Positions 12,029-23,892 of a DNA stretch of 64,000 nt are shown here, piece by piece. The position numbers and the translations under genes were made by a program. Numbering within the stretch: position 1 is the first letter of the stretch; each line of letters starts with the position of its first letter. Source of the DNA: Metarhizium brunneum (Eukaryota; Ascomycota; Sordariomycetes; Hypocreales; Clavicipitaceae); contig NC_089423.1 of the NCBI RefSeq assembly GCF_013426205.1, forward strand, positions 4,836,001-4,900,000, written 5' to 3'. Under the pieces are notes generated by a model. The model was not told the DNA's origin and ran no database searches. It saw only the letters and a program-made list of their open reading frames with translations.

Positions 12029-13627
12029 ATGGGGACTGCAACGGAATTCTACAGATCCCAGATTGGTGGCACGTCCGTCATCAATTACTCCTACACTGAT
12101 TTCCCATTTAAGCTTCTTCTGAAGGACGTGCACTACTTTTTCGTGTACTGCTGGGCGTTGCCGTGGATCCTGTTGCCTATCAGGCCCTGCGGTTCTGGTG
12201 AACTCGACGAACTATACCCCAGCGGGAAGAATATTTTTTGCATTCTAATCCATTTCATACTCGTGCTTCTACAGCTCGCATTCATTTTGGTTCTGCCCTT
12301 GGGTATTATTTTCCCCGTTTGGATTACCGCGCTCGGTGTTGGGGGTTTTATGACTTTGAACTGGGCGCTGTGCAAATTACTCAATGGAAAAGATATCACC
12401 TTTCACTCGGACGAAAAGTATGCGAAAGCACGTCCCGAACATGCACATGAACAATGGGTTTTTCTTAATGGCGTCGCAGTTGGGTAGGCAAGATCTTATA
12501 CTTTGAACCAAAATAACCGCGTAGGCGATAATCACTGACCTGTTTCCCACAGAGATCACTGGATGATGGCCAACCTGAATAGATTGGCCATCACCTTTGG
12601 GCGTCCAATCCTAGGCATTCACAACCGAACGTCGGGAATACTCTTCGATGTTATTGAGTGCTTGGTTCAGCGCAACTTCACCTATGCCACGTCTGACGTG
12701 CGTATTTGCTACAAGATCCTTCGGGATGTGCTATACGACCCTAGCAAATCCAAAGTTGTTTTCATATTACATTCCCAGGGCGGCATAGAAGGTGGCTTAG
12801 TTCTGGATTGGTTGCTGCAAGAGATGCCACAAGACCTTCTGTCCAAACTCGAAGTATACACATTTGGAAATGCGGCGAATCACTTCAACAACCCCCATCG
12901 CCACGTTGCCTCCCAGAATCTATCAGCGACCAACCCTCTGGTCGCCATCAGAACATTCGTCTCGGAGTCAAGCTTTTCAACACCGGTCACTAGCCCCGTC
13001 GGTGCAACAAATGGACATGCCAAGGGAGGAGATCCATCTGCCTTGACGACCTCCGGGACATCTGAGTCTTTCTCCTCTTCACGCGTATCGTCCGCGGCCA
13101 AAGATAGGGCCATCGGTCATGTAGAACATTATGCACACTCCACTGATTTCGTTGCCATGTGGGGAGTCTTGCATTTCGCTACAAACAGAATGGGTTCCCA
13201 TCAGCTTCCTCGGTTTCTTGGACGGCTATTCAACCGCGCGACTGGCAGCGGTGGACACCAGTTGAACCAACACTACTTAAATGGCATGTTTCCATTGGAG
13301 CGTGACAAGAAAACAGGTGAATTCATAGGCGCCGACGAGGAGAACGCGTTTATGGAGGAAGTTATCAAGTTCGGCAAGGAGGGTGATGCCATGGAGAATG
13401 CAAGAGAAGCGTTCGATATTTCTTATTTGGGAACAGAGGGATTTGGAACCGGGCACATATCAACACCCGTCGAAGTCCACGGAACCAGGGGCAGGAAACG
13501 GACGAAGACGGACGTCATGGTCAAGGAGCTAAGCAGACTATGGAGCTATAGAAACGGACGATCTCCCGGAGGCGAGCCACCAAATCTCGTTACTGAAGCC
13601 GGGTTTTGCCGTAATGCGACCATGTAG
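12029..13627 (+). CDS. Membrane protein with an alpha/beta-hydrolase-like (HSQGG) domain
   Basis: Two exons, 12029-12483 and 12553-13627, code for 509 aa. The intron is 69 nt (GTAGGC...CACAG). The start sits in a strong context (ACCATGGGG). Residues about 36-52 and 69-112 are strongly hydrophobic, giving two or three membrane spans near the N-terminus. A YDPSKSKVVFILHSQGG stretch then resembles a lipase/esterase nucleophile elbow, with Ser226 in HSQGG. The hydrolase-like part continues to about residue 300, is interrupted by a Ser/Thr-rich linker, and contains a further HSTDFVAMWG block that could supply the late catalytic Asp. Conserved proteins of this build exist in filamentous fungi without an assigned function. 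A membrane-bound lipase or esterase is the inference, and no substrate is claimed. Confidence 0.8.
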
Positions 13628-14119
13628 GTTTAGAAGCTGCGAATATATCACCTGGGAGTTACATGACCTTGTATATATGGAATCTGGAAAGCGTTTTGTC
13701 CGGCATTTGGACGGGAAGCAACATGGTATATCGGATATAACGGAGTAAGCGTGTGATCTACAATAGGACCGAGGGCCCGAAATTCCGGCGTAGAGGAATG
13801 AGGTCGTCCTACTGGTGCAAATTTTGCCATGGTACTTGGTACCAAGAACTTGACCTTTGCCGGCAGTCGTTCCCGGCGACGGGGACCCGATGTCGAGTCC
13901 CGCTCATCGGAAGGTGAGATCGGATCCCCGCACCAGACGCTTCCTAACTCGATGTGTTGCAACCAATTGTTGATTACCTACCTACCTACTTGGGTAGGTA
14001 CTTATTAGGTAGATTCACCCATGCCGCTGTCATACAGCAACCACGTTGAGTGTGTAGCTGCGTACTTAGGAACCAAGTCGGGTAGACTGTTTAGGCTTCT
14101 CTGGTGGCAGCTCGGCAAA
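13628..14119. promoter_or_regulatory. Intergenic and promoter region upstream of the DUF4863 gene
   Basis: About 490 bp. Positions 13974-14010 hold repeated TACC/CTAC units facing GGTAGGTA, a short imperfect palindrome of the TACCTAGGTA kind that recurs in this window's intergenic DNA. The frame is open upstream of the chosen start (ATG 14021 would add 33 residues). Confidence 0.35.
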
Positions 14120-14758
14120 ATGGATCGATCAAGTGACGCGGCGGCGGTGCTGGACGTAACAAAATACCCGACAGCTCAGAAATTTGTTGAGCGCTGTGCC
14201 GAGTTCTTTACGACGGTGCAAGACTTGTAAGTCTTCCGTATGCCTGCTGCCCGATGCGCCAACACTCGCTCATCACCAGCACGCCCCATGTACAGAACAC
14301 CCGGAAAGGACCTCGAGGCAAGGCTAAACAAGGAATTTGGCCCTGGAAACCCATTCTACGAAGACTTCTGCACGTACATCAAGCAAGGCCTCACGGAAGG
14401 CTGGGTCGCCGAGACGGAAATCTCGGGCCCCAACTACAAACGAGGCAAGATTGCGCTTCCCTCTGCGGCGACTCGCTATTTCAGCATCACAACAGTGTAC
14501 ATGAACAGCCAGGAGGAATTCAAGGGCCAGTACCACAGACACCCATACGGGGAGATCAACTGCGTCGTGCAGGTTGACGACACAGCAGAACTGATGGGGA
14601 TGCAGGGCTGGCAGGGCGCCGGCTGGACCTCGCCTGGGCCCGGGACGCATCACTACCCGCAGGTCCGAGGCGGCGCGCTGGTGGCATTGTTTTTCTTGCC
14701 AGCCGGCAGGATTGCGTACAATGCCACGCCAGACATGCCGCAGCCTCTGGGTGTTTAG
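14120..14758 (+). CDS. DUF4863 family protein, 4-hydroxylaminobenzoate lyase-like
   Basis: Exons 14120-14226 and 14296-14758 code for 189 aa. The intron is 69 nt (GTAAGT...TACAG). Family signatures as I remember them are present: a YHRHPYGEIN stretch (residues 115-124) with two His and one Glu that could bind a metal in a cupin-like fold, then GWQGAGW, PGTHHYP and a C-terminal LFFLPAGRI block. The bacterial relative PnbB converts 4-hydroxylaminobenzoate to protocatechuate and ammonia in nitroaromatic breakdown. Similar proteins of unknown role occur in fungi. No protocatechuate or nitroreductase genes lie nearby, so the fungal substrate is open. The upstream ATG at 14021 is possible, but its extra residues look unrelated to the family. 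Confidence 0.72.
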
Positions 14759-15549
14759 GCCAGGTGGTTCCGTGTGGACGGCGACAAGCTCTTTGGACTG
14801 GGATGCCCCCCGTAATTTTCGGCCGAGATGGAATACCTGGAGGGGGGACCCGTGACGAGCAGGGAATCTTGTATGTATATACATGCGTTGAGCTGACGTG
14901 TGCGAATATCTGGAGGTTTGGCACCGGATCTCATGTTGGTGGCACCGGATGCGATTGGGCCCCATCATTGTCGGAACCTGTAACGCATTGCGTCCAGCGG
15001 TTTGTTTGACAACAAGATGTTTGATGTCCGCAGTGGCAGATTTAGAAGGGCCATTCTTTTTTTTGGGTGCGAGCGCGTATAGGCGCGCCACGTGTCTAGC
15101 ATGTGATGCACAATCGACTTTTGTAATTGCGGTCTAGGCTCCATTCGTGTGCGAAATAGGTGAGCTGTTGTATGTATGTTGCATTATGCGGTGAGGAAGT
15201 GGGCATACATAGATGCATCGCGACAATTCATGCTATTGCTCCCGCTCCCGCTCCCGAAACGCCAAGTCAACGCTATTTGATGCTCAGGTCGTACGGATGC
15301 CTTATTTTGTGGAACTCGGCTGTACCGACAGCGTGCTGCCTCTGCACATGTGTTTGGACAGAGTAATGTAATGCTTGGACCGGAAGTGCGTTTCACACTG
15401 GTTGGTGGCTGCGTAGAGATGGACGTGTGAGGAATGTGCGGAGTAATCGTCGGGGGAAGAAAAGGAACCATGACCTACCTGGTGGCCTCGGTGCCTCATG
15501 ATGCATAGACGGGTCGACGGTATTATTCCTTATCAGATGCTAGTCTTGT

Positions 15550-15582
15550 ATCCCTTTGGCTGTGTTAAGGTGCAGCGGATGT
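15550..15582 (+). repeat. Left terminal inverted repeat of the MITE-like element
   Basis: 33 bp, identical to the reverse complement of 15766-15798. The match stops one base outside and one base inside these limits. Confidence 0.85.
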
Positions 15583-15765
15583 AGCGGTACCCACTTTTCT
15601 GCGATACTTAGCGGGCACCTTTATTTGCAGGTATTTTAATAGACTATAGGTTGTAGCTCTTTGTAGCTAAGAGAATCACAGTGACTTCTATTATTATATT
15701 ATTTCTTAGTATAGAGATGTACCTTTAGATACTAGGTTTTTGATTGGCTAGAACGCCAATTCGTG

Positions 15766-15798
15766 ACATCCGCTGCACCTTAACACAGCCAAAGGGAT
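15766..15798 (-). repeat. Right terminal inverted repeat of the MITE-like element
   Basis: 33 bp, pairing without mismatch with 15550-15582. Confidence 0.85.
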
Positions 15799-17309
15799 GG
15801 CGAAATACAGATGTACATGTAGATGTATGAGACTAAACGAGATCTGGACAGAGATTGTCGACTTGTGCAGAGTACTCGGTACATACTTACCCAAGGTGGA
15901 AATGGCGGGCGGGCGAGATCCACTCAACCCATCCGTTCTTGTACGAGACGACAAAAGGCATGTAGCATTCCTATGCGCCGCTGAGCTCCAGGCCAAGTCC
16001 ACACAGGGTATATAGTATTTCGACTAGAAATTAGCATGGTGGTGTTTGGTGCAATGGAAGATGCAGCTCGAGGGGACAAAATTGGCAGCCGAGTACTCGG
16101 TACGGAGCACAAAAGAAGGGTTCCCGAAGGACGCAGGAATGCAACTGTTGGGATGTTGAATCACACCCGACATTCTCTGGAATGGTTGACCTGCAACTCG
16201 TGCGAGTTCTTTCTACGGAGTACATGCTCCGTACATACAGAGCCGATGTGAACCCTACTAAGAGCGGTGGCCAGATTCTTACCTGTTTGCTTGCAACCAA
16301 CAAGCAGACACATGAGAGCCCTGCCAGGTTCATGATTGATTTGATAGAGTCCAAACCGCATTGGAACATTTAAGAAAAGGGGGCCGACCAGTGAGTGACA
16401 ACCGACAGGGGAGCAGAACTTTCAAATGTTGAATCTCCCAGCCACTTTGAGCGGGCGATCCACAACGTCTGCTGCCTAGGGGTCAGCTCTCGAGTCTCAA
16501 CCCTCGATTCTAGGCGGGGCAGTTCTGGAAGTGTCCATATTACTGGCCACAGGTGAATGAACTTGACAATTCATCTCTCTAGGGCCTGCGATGCTGGGAT
16601 GTGGTGTGGAGGAGGACTTGCTTGGGTATTTGACTCGTCCAGCGTCTCTTGCGTACCCCGTCCGGTCCGGGGGCGCCTGAAAAAACCTGGACAGTCTCGA
16701 TATTGCATTACTGCCTGACCATGATGCTTCAAGGACAATACCGCATAGACGGATTACCCCCGTGGATTGAATTGTTTGCTGATGGGCGCTGCCGGGCCAG
16801 AAGACCCATTGGGCCCATGGACAGACAGCTTAGAGCGGCGATGCGAGAGCCTGCAGCCTGCGCGTCCTCCTCGCATATATGTATCGTCCAAGTGCCGTTT
16901 CACGTTTGTGTTGGGCCGACAGCTGTGTCGGATGGAGTCAACAGAATCGTCGAGCATAGACGTGAGCCTTCGGATGGAAAACAACCCAGCCAGTAGGACG
17001 GCTTGGGGCTGGCCGGTTCCCATCTCTGCGTTCAGACATGTAACATGCCGGCGGCCCCCTGTCGAAATGGTCAACATGGAGTTGGAGCGTGGTTGCATGG
17101 CCTGGTTAGAAGAAGTGACAGCAAGGGGACTATGCGGCGCTCTCCTGGAGCCGACAGATGATGGTGTTTGGTCCTGCTCTTGGCCCGCTTGACTTGTATG
17201 TATGTATGTACTGTATATCCCGTGCATGAATAACTGACCACGACAAGAAACAAACAAAGGAAACGCGACTTAGCCAGTGGTCTATATGGGAGCCATCGGC
17301 CAGCCCTAC

Positions 17310-17390
17310 TGGCACATTTGTGGTTTCTCCTTTTCCTTCTCTTTTTTTCTCTCCCCCCCTCCCCTGTTCTCCCTTTGCCTCTCCCATTTA
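17310..17390 (+). promoter_or_regulatory. Pyrimidine-rich tract upstream of the Sec7 gene
   Basis: A nearly pure C/T run on the + strand, about 340-420 bp before the start codon. CT-rich blocks of this kind often sit just before transcription starts in filamentous fungi and may mark the core promoter of the Arf exchange factor gene. Confidence 0.4.
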
Positions 17391-17731
17391 TTCTTGAATT
17401 CTTTTGGCGTTGGAATCAATCGGAGACTGGAGCTGGGGTCAGCAGGCTTTCCCCCATTGGGCCAGATTCTTGATCTCGCAAGGCCTGGACATGTGAACCC
17501 CTGGCACGAACCTGAGCGGGCGTCGCCACATTGAGCCAGAAGCCGCGAGGAAGCGAGGTGGGCATCCGTCTGGTACTTGCTGGACTGGCAAGACTGGAGG
17601 CAGCTCGAGCTTGCACAAGATCGTGCTAGTGGCCAGTCCGGACCCGTTGACCCTTACTGCGCGGGTCCAGTGCTTGGCCCTCCAGCCCATGTCTCTTGGC
17701 TGCAGGTGCTCACTCGAGCCGGTTCTCCACA

Positions 17732-20700
17732 ATGCTGCTTTCGACGGTGCCCGCACGCCGTTCCAAGACAACATTCACATATCTCGCCCGCGACCTGTCG
17801 ACGTCCCTTGCTCCCGTATCGTCGTCAGCCGCCGTGTCTTTGCACACGCCGCCGCTGACCGGCAAGAACAAGCCCAGGGTCCTGTCCACCGTGCTGGAAG
17901 CGCCTACGCCCGTCGCCAACTCGCCCGAGCCTGGCCAGCTCCCACCAGGCGGCGCTACCTCTGTGCCCCCTGCTCCAGCGCCTGCTCCAGCGCCCGTGCC
18001 TGTGCCGGGTTCTGTGCCTGAGCCGGTGCCGGTGACGGTGCCACCCCGAGTGTCCAGCCTCGGCGGTGCTCAAGCTGCGAGTAGCAGTACGTTGACTCCT
18101 GAGCTGGAGCAGCAAACTGCTGCACCCACCAATCCAGGGACCACCACCTCGACGCCCACCTCCACGGCCGACAAGGACCACCGCAACCACCGTCACCGCC
18201 GCAAGGCACGCCAGCATCCAGCACCAAAAGGAGCCCTCGCTTCCTCATTGTCGACTCCATCGATACCTAGCACTGGCATTGCCTCCAGCGAGACTCCCGT
18301 GGCTGCCTTTGCTGCCGCCTCTGTCCGCCCGCTCGTGTCTGCGTCTGCGCCTGTGTCTGCGCCTTCGCCCACGCCTACGCCTACGCCTACGCCTGCGTCT
18401 ACATTGCGACAGGCATTGGCGTCTGCATCGTCCCGTAGCCGCTGTCTCGCTTCCAATGATTCCTTTTTAGACAAACCCACCGCTACCGTGGATGCCAACA
18501 TGGCTGATAATGCCACGGCTCGCACCCCCCCACGCCCACGGGACTCCCACGATCTCTCCATGTCGCCGCGAGACATCACTCGCGATTCTCTCGTCGTCAA
18601 CATGCTCCTGTCACTGGACCAGATGTCCTTTGGCCAGTCCTCGGCAGACGGGCCTTTTGGGGGCAACAGAGGAGCCAACACTTCTACCGCCGTCGTCTAT
18701 GACGAAGAATATTCTCCGAGGCCGTGGTCCGACGATTTCAACACTAGTTCACGGGAACGAAACGATTCCGTTAATAATAACCGCCATTGGCGCCGATCAT
18801 CTGGCAGCTCGGATGTCGACAGCATTGTCGTCGACGACTCTGCAAAGCGCCCCAGCAACCCTCCTGCTTCAAGAGGACGACACGGCAACGGCACCTCCAA
18901 TAATGTCATGGGCCAATTCCCTCGCCTGAACAGCATGAGGGAGACGGCCTACAAGCCACAGCCTGGCACGCCACCTCGGAGCAGTCATACCCGTGGCCGT
19001 AGACAAAGCAACAAGAGCAGCAGCAGTGCAAGTCTTGATATGGGATATCCCCACGGCACGGCGAACCAGCGATTAGCACCGAGAACCGGACGATCTGCTA
19101 GTTTCGACTACGGACCTCAGTCGCAATCCCAGATCCAACAGCCATCCGTATCTTCTCCTTTCCTCGTCGACTTTGCCGGCGCCATGGCCCGCGACGAATA
19201 CGGCGCCGCCCCGACACCAACGGTACCGAGCGGACCTCGCCGCGAGGCCTCTGGCCGTCCTATTCCACCACCACCCCCGGAGCCAGTCGAACCTCGCACA
19301 CTGGAACGCAAGCGTAGCACGAGTCGATCTTTGAGAAGCTCATCCGGTAGAAATAGGCGAGGAGGGACTGCGCGCCAAGCCTCTGCACAGGCACAGCCGT
19401 CAATGCGTGCCGAAGACTTGGAATCTGCTCCTGCGCCCAGCGTGGGCTATGGCAAGTCCAAGGAATCTGTTACAACGGCCAATGCGAACCATCAACCGAA
19501 AGAGCGACCTGGATTTTTCAGACGCGTGTTCGGCTCGTCAAAGTCGACTGCCCCTTCAAACAGCAGTATTTCCGCACCTCAAACAAGCTCCTCTCGCTTA
19601 CCAATTTCTTCCCCTGACCGCACGCTGCTGCACCAGCAACAACCCACAACCCCTACCACCTCAACCTCCGTTGCCCCTCCAAAAGATGTCGCATCATCAC
19701 ATTCTCATCAACATCCCACGCTGCAAAAGAAATCTTCCTTCTTTCGCCGGCGCAAAAAGTCGGTTGCCGATGAGGCTCAACCTCTACCAAACCCCGAGCT
19801 TATACCGCCAGTACCTCTTTTGGATTCATCAAACTTCCGAACAGCCAAAGATGGGCCGTCTGGACAAGATATGGGCAGCCCAACAAGTAGCTTACGCCAA
19901 GTCATGAATCCATATCTGCGGGACGGTGTTACTGGACTTGGTCTGACGGGCGTGGCGGTTTCACGTCCACTGTCAGACATTACCAATACACCCAGTTCCA
20001 AGTCCGACACCATCGGCGAGACAAGAAACGAAGAATACAAGAGAGATTTCTCTCCGGACTATGAACCAAGTCCGAATGCCCGTATACGAAAGGTCAACCC
20101 TGAATCCGACAGCGAACGGATGGACGGCACACCATGTCGCCCCAAATCAAAGCAACCTTACGAGACTCTTGACGCAAACAATTCCTTACTGGATTTCGAG
20201 GCGGGAAGTGACGATGCGGATCATCGTCATAAGCATCAGAAAAAGAGCGAGAAGCCGTCTTCAACAGCAACAACAAGACGGAAAGACACCGAAGACCGAG
20301 ATGCTACCATTCGCGCCAGGAGGAAGAAGCCTGTGCTGGATTTTGATAACGGAAGCAAGCTTCCAACGCAGACTAGCCTTAACTTGCCAGCGGATGGTGT
20401 TGGATCTGTCAGTCTTGCGTCGAGTTCGACTGAAACTGGCTACAGAACTGCTCCCAGTGCGCCGCCCAGCGTACTTGTCGAAGAGATTGACGAATCTGGT
20501 TCCACGGCATTGGCGACATTGGAATCCATGAAATCGCACAAGCGTTTGGATGAACCCGGGCTTGCCGTTGGTGAGCCGACAGAAGATGACCGCCAAAAGG
20601 CGCGGAGAATATTTGACGGAGGCGAGGATTTCATTCAAAAGGACAGGGCTGCTGCGTGGATGGGAGAGCAGGGTCCAGTTCGGCAGCGCACGCTCCAGGC

Positions 20701-22913
20701 ATATATGGAGATGTATGACTTTGCTGGTCTGAATATTCTCGTCTCCTTGCGCCAAATCTGTGGACGATTGGTCCTTCGCGCCGAGACTCAACAGGTAGAT
20801 CGCATCTTGGTTGCATTCTCGAAACGCTGGTGTATTTGCAACCCCATGCATGGCTTCAAAGCGACAGGTATGGGTCACCATTGGATGAAGAGCTGATTAT
20901 TCTTCGCACAAGATTACTAACTACTCCCTAGATGTTATTCACATGATTTGCTACTCAATCATGTTATTGAACACTGATCTCCATCTGGCAGATATTGAAT
21001 CAAAAATGACTCGAAGCCAGTTCGTCAAGAACACCATGACAACAATTATACAAGCCGTTGCGGAGTCGGCTCCCGGAGCTTTTGTCCGGCCGAGTATTCT
21101 CCCCGAGAAGAACCCAATTCTGTCCCCAGAACCGACACGGCAGGCAATGGATCCGTCTCGTACGAATAGGCATTCATTTCGTCCATTACCTCGCAACGAG
21201 ACCAACCACAATGACATTGATGAGTGTGGCCCGTTGGTCAAGTCTCCTTACAACGGACCAAGGAAAGGCTGGGAGGAGCAAGTTGAGATTGTTCTGAAAT
21301 CGATATATGCCTCCATTCGTGACCAACGATTACCTTTATTCGGGGCAGAACAGGAAAAAAATCTCAACGTGGCCCCATCCCAGAGCAACTTGTCAGTTAT
21401 TGGCATGCTGAAGAGAAGCCCAAGCGTTCTGAGCAAGGCGCCTTCAGAAACTTTGTCCACTCGTGGACGGGTGGCCGATGGCAGCCGTAACACCACATCC
21501 CGCTGGACATCAAAAAGCCGATCACGCCCTGGCCTGGGCCGCAATGGGTTTTCTTCAAGCCGCACCAGCTTCGACGATGGCAATTCGATGTGGAGCCCGG
21601 CAATGTCTTCCGCAACATGGAGCAAGCACTCTCTGGGAAGGACCCAGGGATCGATGTCGCAAGACTCCTTCGCTTCCTCTATGCCACGAGGGGACTATCA
21701 GAAATCAATTGGCTTCGCCAACGCTCTCAGTCAGGCCATTATCCGTGATGTAGATACGAATGGCCAAGAAACAGTTCCGTCCATAGTGAGTGCTGACATA
21801 TCCTCCGCACAGTTCCTAGAAGACGAATCTCTAGAGCTTGCTGGTCCGCCGTGGGTAAAGGAAGGGAGGGTCATGCATAAGCACCACTTGGATGGCTATG
21901 GGAAACGAGCAAAGGGTCGTAACTGGACCGAGGTCTTTGCTGTGGTCCAGAAAGGACAGATTAGCTTGTTCTCGTTTAATGCGAGCAAATCCTTGCGCCA
22001 AAAGAGTCGATCTCGGCAGGGGGGCAAGCTAAACGGGCCTGTTGGGGGCGGCAATTGGCAGGACAATGCGGTGAATCTCGGCACATTCAATCTTCGCTTG
22101 ACGCTGGCCTCGGCTTTGCCACCACCTGGTTACTCCCGATCACGGCCGCATGTCTGGGCCCTGAGTCTACCAACGGGGGCTGTTCATCTATTCCATGTTG
22201 GCACGCCAGAAATTACCAGAGAGTTTGTCAACACCGCGAACTACTGGAGCGCACGCCTCAGTTCCCATCCCCTGGTTGGTGGAATAAGCAACATCGAATA
22301 TGGATGGAGCAGCGCCATTGTCAATAATTCTTTGGTAAACGCTATCAACGAGTCTGCAACGGCCGGCGAGAGCGGAGGACGAAATTCCCGTCCTGGTAGC
22401 AGCGCTGCGCATGCGCGCAAGTCGAGCGCTGCTAGTGGTAGTATCCGCGGCCCAAGTTTTGACCAAGCAGCTGGCCCTTTTACCAGCAGTGGGCGCGGCA
22501 AACTACCTGGGGATCGCATTCATATTGCCGAGTGGGCACCTCCGACGCAGAGTATGCGTTCCAGCAATGCTACAGAGACGGAGCAGCTTGAAACGCTCAC
22601 GACTTATGTCAAGAGCATCGAACAGGAACTACAGTCTCATAATCAGCTTCGCAGCCCAATGTTATTGGCCTTCACGCCGAGAGGTCACAATGCGGGCAAG
22701 GCTATGGCCAACTGGGAGCGCAAGAGCGCCTACTTGCTGCGAGAGATTGTAAAATTCCGAACATATGTGGATTGCCTACAACAAGCGGAGGCGAGGAAAC
22801 AAGAAATATACGCTGAGAGAGATGCGGCTCAAAAGGCTTCTCAGGACGATCTGAGTGATGGCGATATGGAGTTGAGCGGGGATGAAGAAGGGGACGAGAC
22901 TTTGCGGCCCTGA
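17732..22913 (+). CDS. Sec7-PH domain Arf guanine nucleotide exchange factor (EFA6/Yel1-type)
   Basis: Exons 17732-20867 and 20932-22913 code for 1705 aa. The 64-nt intron (GTATGG...CCCTAG) lies inside the Sec7 domain. The first ~930 residues are low-complexity (Ser/Thr/Pro/Ala, including a PT repeat near 18367-18395) and look disordered. The Sec7 domain follows at about 930-1110. Its RAETQQVDR segment carries the likely catalytic glutamate finger (Glu1018), and LLNTDLHLADI with KMTRSQFVKNT is the second conserved motif. A PH domain lies at about 1350-1495 and a coiled coil at about 1595-1675. This order matches EFA6/PSD-type factors and yeast Yel1, which load GTP on plasma-membrane Arf (Arf6/Arf3) for polarity and endocytosis. 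The frame is open upstream but has no earlier ATG, so the start at 17732 is provisional. An upstream exon is possible. Confidence 0.88.
18367..18395 (+). repeat. Short in-frame tandem repeat coding for Pro-Thr units
   Basis: Four copies of a CGCCTA unit, with imperfect neighbours, inside the disordered N-terminal part of the Sec7 protein. Length variation here would stay in frame. Confidence 0.6.
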
Positions 22914-23892
22914 AGGACGTGAAAATTGGCTGATGGATCGAGTCTTTGAATTCGCTTTTCCTTGCTTGTTTTATTACGATGATATCCATACTCTTCAACA
23001 TCATCCGTGCTGCGAACGCTCTGAACTGTAGAGGCGGAGGAAACACGGGCATTTACTGTAGCATATTCTAGCGTGCTGAAGGACGACGGACAGAAGTGCT
23101 GATAGCGAACCCGGCCAACGGTTTCACAATGCTTTATGAGTCAAAGAATGTAATGTCTTACGGATTGCATTGGAACCAATCAATCAAATACCTTTTACTG
23201 TACAGAATATTTCCCGGCTTGGATTGGATAGCTGTATTTACTGTAACAAAAGCCTCTGTTTTCCTCAGCCTTTGTCCTAGGCTTCCAAGGGTGATTGATT
23301 GTATTACAGACGTTGAAGTATGAGACTGAAGATGAGAGGAGTAACCTGGTCCCATCTCACAAGGATGGATGGCAGGTATCCAACTGCCTTGGTTGATTTG
23401 ATAATGCCGCAGCAGCGGTTGGAACTCAAGTTTGTCACATTGCTAGCCGCCGCGAAAGAAGAGCCAATGCTCACCGTTGTCACCTGGGACATGTTTGGCG
23501 TCGTCTTTTCGGTACATTTTGCACTGGTCATGACGGCTGCCGCGCGGCTCTTGCGTCCGAGTGGTTGCAGATTGGGGCTGCGCTTGGTCATAAATTTCTT
23601 GGTAGTACTATACCCGTATCAAGTCGAATACCATCCAAGACGAACTACTAGTTGGATCAGTTGTATCATATCACTAGTGTCAGAGGGATTAGACGTGGCG
23701 GACACGGAGCGAAGGCGGACGCTGCAAAACGAAGAGATTACACCCCCGGGAATTAAATGAATTCATACTCGAACCGCGTTTTCCGCCCATCCACCACCAC
23801 CACCACCACCGGGTTGACCGACGTGCAAATTGAACCCCATTACATTACATCCCTCCGCCTCGGCCGTCACGCCCTCTGCTCGCATTGGAATA
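22914..23892. other. Convergent 3' space between the Sec7 and CRH genes
   Basis: About 980 bp between two genes that point at each other. A (CCA)n microsatellite lies at about 23790-23810. A 95-codon minus-strand frame (23304-23591) overlaps a 146-codon plus-strand frame (23320-23760). The minus one has the better codon character and is listed separately. Confidence 0.5.
23304..23591 (-). CDS. Possible small protein gene, unrecognised
   Basis: A 95-codon frame starting at ATG 23591, between the 3' ends of two larger genes. The first half has ordinary coding character: Lys, Arg and Ser codons ending in C or G, and few rare residues. A GTGAGC...GGCTAG stretch (about 23447-23477) could be a very short intron or just chance. 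The product would be basic and Ser/Thr-rich with several cysteines. I recognise no family. The opposite-strand 146-codon frame looks less natural. Confidence 0.25.
   Translation of the reverse strand: MTKRSPNLQPLGRKSRAAAVMTSAKCTEKTTPNMSQVTTVSIGSSFAAASNVTNLSSNRCCGIIKSTKAVGYLPSILVRWDQVTPLIFSLILQRL

Larger units (their letters stand above)
15550..15798. mobile_element. MITE-like non-autonomous DNA element with 33-bp perfect terminal inverted repeats
   Basis: The left arm 15550-15582 (starting ATCCCTTTGGCTG) is the exact reverse complement of the right arm 15766-15798 (ending CAGCCAAAGGGAT). The 183-bp centre is AT-rich and has no coding capacity. Perfect 33-bp arms round a short non-coding core are typical of MITEs. 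I cannot see a clear target-site duplication: the flanks are CTTGT on the left and GGCGA on the right. The transposase family is therefore not assigned. Identical arms imply a recent insertion. No second copy was noticed in this window. Confidence 0.8.
14759..17731. other. About 3 kb between genes, containing a MITE-like element
   Basis: Apart from the inverted-repeat element at 15550-15798 and the pyrimidine tract at 17310-17390, I see no gene. The longest frames (16754-17257, -; 16767-17192, +) overlap each other antisense and show no family motif. TACGGAGTAC and AGTACTCGGTAC palindromes occur near 15871, 16091 and 16195-16215. Confidence 0.5.

Noticed and set aside
14324..15091. 255-codon minus-strand frame
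   Set aside because: Antisense of the DUF4863 gene, with no motif. The sense frame has family blocks and splice signals.
16754..17257. 167-codon minus-strand frame upstream of the Sec7 gene
   Set aside because: It overlaps a 141-codon frame on the other strand, and neither has coding character or motifs.
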